A program made the translations under genes and the position numbers. From an uncultured Saprospiraceae bacterium (GTDB lineage Bacteria; Bacteroidota; Bacteroidia; Chitinophagales; Saprospiraceae), in assembly GCA_905479665.1 (NCBI GenBank), contig CAJQNM010000308.1, positions 1 through 5,447 of the forward strand: a stretch of 5,447 nucleotides of DNA, written 5' to 3'. This document shows, piece by piece, positions 1 through 5,447 of this stretch (its first letter is position 1; each line of letters opens with the position of its first letter). Under the pieces are notes generated by a model that did no database searches, was not told the origin of the DNA, and saw only the letters and a list, made by a program, of their open reading frames with translations.

Positions 1-2788
1 GTTCCAGCTCCATGAAAAATGGATCTTGTAGGTTTTTGATAAAGCGGATAGACTCGCCAGTAGATTTCATTTCGGGGCCGAGCTCCTTGTCCACATCCGG
101 AAATTTATCAAAAGAAAAGACCGGTACTTTAATCGCAAAACCTTCCAGTTTATTGACCATCTCAAAGTCTTTCAGCGTATGACTGCCGATCATCACTTTG
201 GTGGCGTAATTGAGATACGGGACTTGATAGGCTTTGGCAATAAAAGGAGTCGTCCTCGACGCACGTGGGTTGGCTTCGATCACGAATACTTTTTCGTCCT
301 TGATCGCAAACTGAATATTGATCAGACCCTTGGTATTGAGAGCGAGCGCCAGCTTCTTTGTGTATTCCTTCATCGTTTCCACCACTTGCTCCGAGAGGCT
401 GTAGGTGGGGAGCACCGCCGAGCTGTCTCCAGAGTGGATACCTGCAGGCTCGATGTGCTCCATGATGCCCATGATGTGTACATCTTCGCCGTCGCAGATG
501 GCATCGACCTCGGCCTCCTTGGCACGTTCCAAAAACTGATCGATGAGGACTTTATTGTCGGGCAGATGTTTGAAGATGGAGAGCACGCTGCGCTCCAGTT
601 CTTCATCATTGATCACGATCCGCATACGCTGTCCACCCAGCACGTACGATGGTCGTACCAACACTGGGTAGCTCACTTCATGAGCAATCTCTAGGGCGTG
701 ATCGGCATCGCTGGCTACTCCGTAATGGGGGTAAGGGATACCTAATTCTTTGAGCAAATCAGAAAAGCGTCCGCGATCTTCAGCCAGATCCAGTGCCTCA
801 TAGCTGGTACCGATGATCTTGATGCCCTTCTCACTCAGTTTCTTGGCCAACTTAAGAGCGGTCTGACCACCCAACTGTACGATGACCCCTTCGGGTTTTT
901 CCAGGTCGATAATCTCCTCGATGTGCTCCCAGAAGATGGGTTCGAAATAGAGCTTATCGGCAATGTCAAAATCAGTGGAGACAGTTTCTGGATTGCAGTT
1001 GATCATGATGGCCTCGTACCCAGCCTCCTTGATCGCTAGGACTCCATGCACGCAGCAATAGTCAAACTCGATGCCCTGGCCGATGCGGTTGGGTCCTGAT
1101 CCGAGCACGATGATTTTCTTTTTGTCGCTCGGGATGCTCTCGTTCTCCTCGTCAAACGTGGAGTAGAAATAGGGAGTATGTGCTTCAAACTCGGCGGCAC
1201 AGGTGTCGACCATCTTGTAGGTACGGCGTATCTCCAGTTTCTTGCGTTGCTTGGTTACAGGCTCTTCATCGACGCGTAGCAGCCAGGCAATCTGGGCATC
1301 TGAGTAACCCACGCTTTTCAGTTCTTTGAAAAATTCACGCGGGATATCCTCGGGCACATTGAATCGCATCAACTTATCTTCCAGCTCGATCAGTCGTTTT
1401 ATTTGATCAATAAACCAGGGATCAATGCGGGTGAGCTTATGTACACTTTTTCCAGGTACACCAAGACGCAAAGCATCCTTTACTCGGTAGATCCGATCAT
1501 CGCTCACTTTCTCTAGTCGCTCTAGGATATCTTGGGTTCGTATCCACTCTTTTTTGTCGGCACCCAGACCCATGCGATTGTTTTCCTGAGATTGGCAGGC
1601 CTTCTGCAATGCTTCCAGAAAATTGCGCCCGATCGCCATGACCTCACCGACCGACTTCATCTGTAGACCGAGGATATGACTCGAGCCATAAAATTTATCA
1701 AAATTCCAACGGGGCATTTTCACAATGACGTAATCGAGGGTCGGCTCGAAATAGGCCGAGGTGGTTTGGGTGATCTGATTCTTGAGCTCATCAAGGGAAT
1801 ACCCAAGGGCAAGTTTGGCGGCGATCTTTGCGATCGGATATCCGGTGGCTTTACTTGCCAGCGCAGATGAGCGCGATACTCGAGGATTGATCTCGATCGC
1901 AATGAGTTTTTCTGTTTCGGGATCTTGGGCAAACTGGACATTGCAACCACCAGCAAAATTACCGAGTGAGCGCATCATCAACATCGCATCGTTACGCATT
2001 TGTTGGTAGGCGGTGTCAGAGAGCGTCATTGCCGGAGCGACGGTAATGCTATCACCCGTATGGATCCCCATGGGGTCCATGTTTTCGACGGTGCAAATGA
2101 TCACCACATTGTCGTTGGCGTCCCGAAGCAATTCGAGCTCAAATTCCTTCCAGCCGAGCACTGCTTTTTCGACCAGCACTTCGTGCGTTGGCGAAGCATT
2201 GAGGCCACGTCTTAAGGCTTCGTCAAATTCTGACTCGACCATGACAAAGCCTCCACCGTGACCCCCAAGAGTATAAGAGGGCCGAATCACGAGCGGATAA
2301 CCAATTTTCTGCGCGGCCTCTTTCCCTTCGAGAAAAGAATTAGCAATAAACGAGGGTGCAACATCCATGCCGATACGCCCCATCAGCTGGCGAAATGCAT
2401 CTCGGTTTTCGGCAAGCTCGATCGCCTCGAGATCTACACCGATGAGACGTACATTGTACTCATCCCAGAGGCCCTGTTTGCCAGCTTCGATCGCTAGATT
2501 GAGGGCAGTTTGGCCACCCATCGTAGATAGTACCGCATCGATTTGGCGCTCTTCTAAAATCTGGCGCAAACTTTCTACCGTAAGAGGTAGCAGATAAATG
2601 TGGTCTGCGGTGACCGGATCGGTCATGATCGTGGCAGGATTGGAGTTGATCAGACTCACTTCTATCCCTTCCTCCCGAAGGGAACGTGCGGCCTGTGATC
2701 CTGAATAGTCAAATTCACAAGCTTGACCTATAATGATAGGGCCGCTCCCGATGATCAAGACGGAGCGAATCGAAGTATCTAGTGGCAT
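1..2788 (-). CDS. carB: Carbamoyl-phosphate synthase large subunit (3' end outside window)
   Basis: This is the large, synthetase subunit of carbamoyl-phosphate synthase. In the cytosol it makes carbamoyl phosphate from bicarbonate, two ATP and ammonia tunnelled from the CarA glutaminase, for pyrimidine and arginine synthesis. I translated all 929 codons and the frame is unbroken. The two homologous ATP-grasp halves are clear: GSGPIIIGQ (14-22) and GSGPNRIGQ (563-571), PSYTLGG (170-176) and PSYVLGG (713-719), NPRVSRSS (301-308) and NPRASRTT (840-847), MKSVGE (377-382) and MKSTGE (907-912). Arg129, Arg169, Glu215, Gln285, Glu299, Asn301 and Arg303 fall at the same numbers as in E. coli CarB, which supports the ATG at 2788. 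An in-frame stop lies upstream at 2840-2842. Residues about 400-550 are the oligomerisation linker. After MKSTGE the sequence leaves the E. coli pattern, suggesting a form without the MGS-like regulatory domain (inference). carA is not in the window. Confidence 0.97.
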   Translation of the reverse strand, partial: MPLDTSIRSVLIIGSGPIIIGQACEFDYSGSQAARSLREEGIEVSLINSNPATIMTDPVTADHIYLLPLTVESLRQILEERQIDAVLSTMGGQTALNLAIEAGKQGLWDEYNVRLIGVDLEAIELAENRDAFRQLMGRIGMDVAPSFIANSFLEGKEAAQKIGYPLVIRPSYTLGGHGGGFVMVESEFDEALRRGLNASPTHEVLVEKAVLGWKEFELELLRDANDNVVIICTVENMDPMGIHTGDSITVAPAMTLSDTAYQQMRNDAMLMMRSLGNFAGGCNVQFAQDPETEKLIAIEINPRVSRSSALASKATGYPIAKIAAKLALGYSLDELKNQITQTTSAYFEPTLDYVIVKMPRWNFDKFYGSSHILGLQMKSVGEVMAIGRNFLEALQKACQSQENNRMGLGADKKEWIRTQDILERLEKVSDDRIYRVKDALRLGVPGKSVHKLTRIDPWFIDQIKRLIELEDKLMRFNVPEDIPREFFKELKSVGYSDAQIAWLLRVDEEPVTKQRKKLEIRRTYKMVDTCAAEFEAHTPYFYSTFDEENESIPSDKKKIIVLGSGPNRIGQGIEFDYCCVHGVLAIKEAGYEAIMINCNPETVSTDFDIADKLYFEPIFWEHIEEIIDLEKPEGVIVQLGGQTALKLAKKLSEKGIKIIGTSYEALDLAEDRGRFSDLLKELGIPYPHYGVASDADHALEIAHEVSYPVLVRPSYVLGGQRMRIVINDEELERSVLSIFKHLPDNKVLIDQFLERAKEAEVDAICDGEDVHIMGIMEHIEPAGIHSGDSSAVLPTYSLSEQVVETMKEYTKKLALALNTKGLINIQFAIKDEKVFVIEANPRASRTTPFIAKAYQVPYLNYATKVMIGSHTLKDFEMVNKLEGFAIKVPVFSFDKFPDVDKELGPEMKSTGESIRFIKNLQDPFFMELE

Positions 2789-2808
2789 GTCGTCGGTTAA
2801 GTCGGCGG

Positions 2809-2835
2809 CAAATATATGAATTGGCTGTATACCAA
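2809..2835 (-). promoter_or_regulatory. Bacteroidota-type promoter upstream of carB
   Basis: On the minus strand TATATTTG (2816-2809) matches the Bacteroidota -7 consensus TAnnTTTG exactly. A TTG (2835-2833) lies 16 nt upstream, slightly closer than the usual spacing to the -33 element. Transcription would begin about 15 nt before the carB ATG at 2788, giving a short leader without a Shine-Dalgarno sequence, as is normal in this phylum. The element sits in the 70-bp gap after the upstream gene, where I see no terminator hairpin, so carB may be read both from this promoter and by read-through. Found by consensus matching only. Confidence 0.5.
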
Positions 2836-2858
2836 AAGCCTATCTCGAGCGATCGTTT

Positions 2859-3695
2859 CTAAAATTCGTACTCCGAAAAATCTGGTGAAAAAGCCATCTC
2901 ATTCAGATCCGGATTCACCTTTAGGTCCAAATAGTCGTAGCGCTCAAAAACGCCCTGCTCATCCCTTATCTCAAGGGTGACTGGAAGAAGGTGGGTAGTA
3001 CTGACATAAATGAACATTTCCTTGCCATAATGAGTAGGTAAAGTGATTTCTGTTCCTGCCGGAATAACTTCACCTGCTTTCAAACCACGATTGAGTTCAA
3101 TAACTTTGTACTCACATATATTAAGACTATCAGCCAGGGATGACAGATTTATGTCCTGCTTGATGACCGTATTTTGCTCGCGATAGTTTGGATTGACAAT
3201 ATGTAATTTCCAACATGGTTCACTCAGCCATTGCATTTCCGAACTGCAATGTAGCGCTGCCTGCTCCTCCCCCTGTGCAGAAAGACCGCTCGATAGGATC
3301 TCGACAAAATAGTCATAGCCTGAATGGTCTATCGTGTGGTGTTGATCCCTGCGTACCAGCCCAGATCGAGGATTCAGATTGAGGTTTATCCAAGGAAAGC
3401 CATTGGGGTTGATCAGGATTCGGTCCTTATTTGTATCCTGGACGTATAGTGCTTCCAGCCCATTTCGAGGCACTTTCTGCTGCAGATAAATCTTAAATGG
3501 ACTGCGGTGCAGTCGGATGAAGGATCGCTGTATCGTCATTTCGCCCTCGACTCGCTCGCGCTTTTCCATGGTATACTCCAGGTTTCTTACGGTGCTGCTG
3601 CGCTCGATGACTTGTTGCAGTAAATCGTACGGTGCAGGCTGAGACAGCGCAAGATTGGCAAGTAAGAACAGAAAAAGCGTTAAGATCAATCTCAT
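2859..3695 (-). CDS. Secreted DUF1571-family protein with internal LysM-like module
   Basis: A 278-residue exported protein of unknown function. Residues 1-18 form a signal peptide (MRLILTLFLFLLANLALS), with likely cleavage before Gln19. There is no lipobox, so it is probably periplasmic or surface-associated. Residues about 24-135 and 225-275 resemble the DUF1571 family, which I believe has a LolA-like open beta-barrel fold: a YTMEKRERVEG strand (41-51), then RSPFKIYLQ (64-72), LEALYVQ (80-86) and a closing YDYLDLKVNPDLNEMAF (253-269). Between these halves residues 176-220 fit a LysM module: the SSLADSLNI helix, then KVIELN, then LKAGEVIPAGTEITLP. LysM binds peptidoglycan glycans, so a cell-wall-associated envelope role is plausible but inferred. 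I chose the second ATG (3695) because it starts directly at the signal peptide. An in-frame ATG at 3725 would add ten residues (MDLPTLQPFT) ahead of it. The gene lies 70 bp upstream of carB on the same strand, with no evident functional link. Confidence 0.85.
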   Translation of the reverse strand: MRLILTLFLFLLANLALSQPAPYDLLQQVIERSSTVRNLEYTMEKRERVEGEMTIQRSFIRLHRSPFKIYLQQKVPRNGLEALYVQDTNKDRILINPNGFPWINLNLNPRSGLVRRDQHHTIDHSGYDYFVEILSSGLSAQGEEQAALHCSSEMQWLSEPCWKLHIVNPNYREQNTVIKQDINLSSLADSLNICEYKVIELNRGLKAGEVIPAGTEITLPTHYGKEMFIYVSTTHLLPVTLEIRDEQGVFERYDYLDLKVNPDLNEMAFSPDFSEYEF

Positions 3696-3765
3696 GGTAA
3701 AGGGTTGTAACGTTGGCAGATCCATGACAATTGCCTATGATCATTACTCTGGGATAAATCATCTT

Positions 3766-3781
3766 TAGAGGGTGCCCTCTA
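3766..3781. promoter_or_regulatory. Operator-like dyad between divergent genes
   Basis: TAGAGGG (3766-3772) and CCCTCTA (3775-3781) form a perfect inverted repeat with 7-bp arms around a 2-nt spacer. It lies in the roughly 110-bp region between the divergent DUF1571 gene and the dehydrogenase gene, ending 24 nt before the dehydrogenase ATG. No T-tract follows on either strand, and the 2-nt spacer is too short for a stable hairpin loop, so a binding site for a dimeric regulator is more likely than a terminator. Neither the regulator nor any effect is known. Role inferred from position and symmetry. Confidence 0.35.
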
Positions 3782-3793
3782 CACAGCAGCCCT

Positions 3794-3801
3794 TATCTTC
3801 G
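3794..3801 (+). promoter_or_regulatory. Weak -7-like element just before the dehydrogenase start
   Basis: TATCTTCG matches TAnnTTTG at all but one position and ends 4 nt before the ATG at 3806. If functional, transcription would start at or next to the start codon and the mRNA would be leaderless or nearly so. No clear TTG -33 element lies at the expected distance; that space is occupied by the 3766-3781 dyad. This is a weak candidate. Confidence 0.2.
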
Positions 3802-3805
3802 TCCC

Positions 3806-4741
3806 ATGCGTGCATTAATTACCGATGATGTCCACCCCCTGCTCATCGACGGCCTGGGGGATCTTGGCTTTCAGGTGGATGATCGTCCAGACCTGGCGAC
3901 TTCAGAGATCATCGATTTTGCCCAACCACATGAGCTCATTGTCATCAATTCCCGTACCCACATCAAACAGGCAGAGTTTGCTCGACTACCCAACCTACGG
4001 GTGATCGCCCGTCTCGGATCTGGTTTGGAGATTATCGATCTACCCGAGGCGGCTCGTCGCGACATCAAGGTCATCTCCGCACCAGAAGGAAACTGCCAGG
4101 CAGTCGCCGAGCATGCACTGGGCATGTTGCTTGCTTTATTCAATAAGATCAATCAGGCAGACGACAGTGTGCGTGAGTGCAAGTGGGAACGAGAAAAGCA
4201 CCGAGGCATTGAGCTGCAGGGACGGACCATTGGCTTGATTGGATTCGGCCATACAGGGCAGGCCTTTGCGCGCGTACTCCATGGTTTTGATGTCCGAATT
4301 TTGGTCCATGATCTGATCGATGTTGACCTCAGCACATTTCCCAAGTGCAAGGAAGCGAGTATTGCAGAAATTCAAGCTCAGGCATCAGTGGTGAGCCTTC
4401 ATGTTTCCTACAATGACTCGATCCACCATCTAGTAGATCAGCGTTGGATCGATGATTTTGCCCAGCCCTTTTTCCTGGTGAATACGTCACGCGGCATGGT
4501 GGTGAAGCTGGCGGATCTCATTCCGGCCCTGCAGGAGGAGCGAGTACTTGGAGCATGCTTGGATGTCCTCGAAAATGAAAGGCCGGCGACATTTAGTGCG
4601 GATGAAAAAAGTCTATCTTCACAATTGTATCAACTATCTAACGTGTTGCTTACACCACATGTAGCTGGTTGGACGGTTGAATCAAAACAGAAGATTGCGC
4701 AAACCATTCTTCGAAAAATAAAAAACTGGCTTTCGGACTAA
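3806..4741 (+). CDS. D-isomer-specific 2-hydroxyacid dehydrogenase (SerA-like, no ACT domain)
   Basis: A 311-residue NAD-dependent oxidoreductase of the D-2-hydroxyacid dehydrogenase family, which interconverts 2-keto acids and D-2-hydroxyacids in the cytosol. The substrate-binding domain spans about 1-98 and 288-311; the Rossmann domain fills the middle. The dinucleotide loop is GFGHTG (146-151) within GRTIGLIGFGHTG, and Asp169 at the end of the second strand favours NAD over NADP. The catalytic set is complete: Arg229 in NTSRG, Glu258 in LDVLENE and His285 in TPHVAGWT. ARLGSGLEIIDL (68-79) and NCQAVAEHALGMLLAL (96-111) are also family-typical. The length fits short forms without the C-terminal ACT domain that gives serine feedback in longer SerA proteins. 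3-Phosphoglycerate is a possible substrate, but the sequence does not settle this: no serC or serB neighbour is visible. The gene is divergent from the DUF1571 gene. The ATG at 3806 places the first beta strand (RALITDD) at the N-terminus, as expected. Confidence 0.93.
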   Translation: MRALITDDVHPLLIDGLGDLGFQVDDRPDLATSEIIDFAQPHELIVINSRTHIKQAEFARLPNLRVIARLGSGLEIIDLPEAARRDIKVISAPEGNCQAVAEHALGMLLALFNKINQADDSVRECKWEREKHRGIELQGRTIGLIGFGHTGQAFARVLHGFDVRILVHDLIDVDLSTFPKCKEASIAEIQAQASVVSLHVSYNDSIHHLVDQRWIDDFAQPFFLVNTSRGMVVKLADLIPALQEERVLGACLDVLENERPATFSADEKSLSSQLYQLSNVLLTPHVAGWTVESKQKIAQTILRKIKNWLSD

Positions 4742-4755
4742 CGGCTTTCACAAAA

Positions 4756-4772
4756 AACGTAGTCTATACGTT
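4756..4772. other. Small inverted repeat after the dehydrogenase gene
   Basis: AACGTA (4756-4761) and TACGTT (4767-4772) form a 6-bp stem with a 5-nt loop, starting 15 nt after the dehydrogenase stop. The stem is AT-rich and weak. On the plus strand no T-run follows. On the minus strand the stem runs into TTTTTTG, the layout of an intrinsic terminator, but no minus-strand gene lies to its right within the window. It may be a poor terminator or chance. Confidence 0.2.
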
Positions 4773-4776
4773 GTAA

Positions 4777-4790
4777 TAGCTGGTAGCTGG
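4777..4790. repeat. Tandem heptamer TAGCTGG x2
   Basis: Two adjacent exact copies of TAGCTGG occupy the short gap between the dehydrogenase stop and the receptor start. The second copy contains the TAG (4784-4786) that closes the receptor frame upstream. It could be a small slippage duplication or a direct-repeat binding site; nothing else in the sequence decides between these. Confidence 0.4.
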
Positions 4791-4813
4791 TCAGGTATCA
4801 GTATAGATCTGAA

Positions 4814-5447
4814 GTGCCATTTGATGTTTTTAAAAAGAGTGTTATCGAAAGGAAGCTTTACAGATTAGGAATTTTGGTCTTGCTATGTCTAGCGAGCCTT
4901 CAGCTCAGTGCACAAACTGCACTCGAAGGTAAAGTCACAGATGCGGACAATGGCGAACCTGTGTTGTTCTGCAATGTCGCTATCTACAAGAATGATGTGC
5001 TGATTCGAGGAGCGGAATCTGACATTGATGGTAATTATTCCTTTTCGAATATTGATCCCGGCACGTATGATGTGGAAGTCAGTTATGTAGGCTTCACTAC
5101 TCAGCGAGTACAGAGCGTAGTGGCCCTGGCTGGAAAAGTAAATCGCCTGGATGTCCAACTTTCGGCGGGATTGGTCCTCGACGAGGTCGTCGTTGTCGAT
5201 TACAAAATTCCGCTTATCGAGCAGGATAACACCACCTCAGGAGGGGTTGTGACATCTGAGCAGATCCGCAATCTTCCCACCAAGAGTATCACTACACTGG
5301 CAGCAACGACTGCAGGTATATCATCTATCGGTGGGGAAGCAGTGGCCATTCGAGGTTCTCGTACCAATGCCACCGAATATTTTGTCGATGGCGTGCGCGT
5401 TTTCAGCTCATCTTTGATTCCTCAATCAGAGATTGATCAGATGCAGG
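4814..5447 (+). CDS. TonB-dependent receptor, N-terminal part (3' end outside window)
   Basis: This is the N-terminal part of an outer-membrane TonB-dependent receptor, which would import a ligand using energy from TonB-ExbB-ExbD. The ligand cannot be read from this part. Numbered from GTG 4814, residues 1-33 are a signal peptide: basic stretch IERKLYR, hydrophobic core LGILVLLCLASL, and cleavage after LSA33. Residues about 37-118 are a carboxypeptidase-like regulatory beta-sandwich: LEGKVTDADNGEPV, then DIDGNYSFSNIDPGTYDVEVSYVGF. A linker, LVLDEVVVVDYKIP, follows. The plug domain then begins: TTSGGVVTSEQIRNLPTKSI, AIRGSRTNATEYFVDGVRV and PQSEIDQMQ. The barrel lies beyond the edge. This domain order is typical of Bacteroidota receptors. 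The start is uncertain. The frame is open from 4787 (after TAG 4784-4786) and has no ATG before 5441, so GTG 4814 is the formal choice; an out-of-frame ATG at 4824 is the attractive alternative. Confidence 0.9.
   Translation, partial: MPFDVFKKSVIERKLYRLGILVLLCLASLQLSAQTALEGKVTDADNGEPVLFCNVAIYKNDVLIRGAESDIDGNYSFSNIDPGTYDVEVSYVGFTTQRVQSVVALAGKVNRLDVQLSAGLVLDEVVVVDYKIPLIEQDNTTSGGVVTSEQIRNLPTKSITTLAATTAGISSIGGEAVAIRGSRTNATEYFVDGVRVFSSSLIPQSEIDQMQ
4824..4868 (+). other. Out-of-frame ATG and 14-codon ORF overlapping the receptor start
   Basis: An ATG at 4824 opens a 14-codon frame (MFLKRVLSKGSFTD) ending at TAG 4866-4868. It lies one base out of the receptor frame. It passes through TTTAAAA (4829-4835), positioned as T TTA AAA, which has the X XXY YYZ form of a -1 slippery heptamer. 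A -1 slip there, or one missing base in the T5A5 run, would join this ATG to the receptor and give a natural lipid-free signal peptide beginning MFLKKSVIERKL or MFFKKSVIERKL. A -7-like TAGATCTG (4804-4811) just upstream would favour this start over GTG 4814. It is more likely the receptor's start than an independent peptide, but this is inference. Confidence 0.35.

Noticed and set aside
179..694. 171-codon open frame on the plus strand
   Set aside because: It lies wholly antisense to the conserved second ATP-grasp half of carB, and its translation shows no recognisable domain.
1676..2597. Several overlapping plus- and minus-strand frames of 64-82 codons
   Set aside because: All lie inside carB, whose frame is continuous and conserved here; their translations are low-complexity shadows.
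3728..3744. CAATTG and ATGATCAT palindromes in the divergent gap
   Set aside because: 6-8 bp AT-rich palindromes are expected by chance and have no matching partner or spacing to a promoter.
3493..3762. 89-codon minus-strand frame overlapping the start of the DUF1571 gene
   Set aside because: It is an alternative frame of the same strand. The signal peptide and family motifs are in the other frame.
3871..4375. Minus-strand frames of 65-93 codons
   Set aside because: Antisense shadows of the dehydrogenase, which has all its catalytic motifs on the plus strand.
4874..4912. Possible lipoprotein signal around the Cys in LVLLCLAS of the receptor
   Set aside because: The residue before Cys is Leu, not Gly, Ala or Ser, so it is no lipobox. 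LSA-Q is a normal signal peptidase I site.
4889..5158. 89-codon minus-strand frame
   Set aside because: Antisense to the receptor's signal peptide and carboxypeptidase-like domain, with no recognisable domain of its own.
1..5447. Mobile element, CRISPR array, tRNA/rRNA or defence cassette
   Set aside because: No transposase, integrase, terminal repeats, regularly spaced repeats or RNA gene signature was seen; nearly all of the window is accounted for by four ordinary genes.

Overview
The window looks like chromosomal housekeeping DNA from a member of the Bacteroidota. Evidence for this: genes start without Shine-Dalgarno sequences; a TAnnTTTG-type promoter element lies upstream of carB; the window ends in a TonB-dependent receptor with an N-terminal carboxypeptidase-like regulatory domain; and CarB appears to be the short form known from flavobacteria and relatives. 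Moderate GC content and the receptor plug sequence would suit a Saprospiria-like lineage, but that placement is tentative.

Layout. Positions 1-2788 (minus strand) hold the first 929 codons of carB, the large subunit of carbamoyl-phosphate synthase. The frame is intact throughout and the gene runs off the left edge, probably only slightly before its stop. A 70-bp gap with a good Bacteroidota promoter separates it from an upstream gene on the same strand (2859-3695). That gene encodes a secreted DUF1571-family protein with an apparent LysM module inserted in it. A gap of about 110 bp (3696-3805) with a 7-bp-arm dyad separates this pair from a divergent plus-strand gene (3806-4741) for a D-isomer-specific 2-hydroxyacid dehydrogenase. 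After a short gap with a small inverted repeat and a tandem heptamer, a TonB-dependent receptor gene starts near 4814-4824 and leaves the window at the right edge.

The genes do not form one obvious pathway. carB serves pyrimidine and arginine synthesis. The dehydrogenase is probably a cytosolic metabolic enzyme of the SerA-like group. The DUF1571/LysM protein and the receptor belong to the cell envelope. No mobile element, CRISPR array, RNA gene or defence system is visible, and I see no clearly undescribed system. The points most worth checking are the receptor's start, where the only nearby ATG is one base out of frame and sits on a TTTAAAA slippery heptamer; the LysM insertion in the DUF1571 protein; the shortened CarB C-terminus; and the operator-like dyad in the divergent promoter region.
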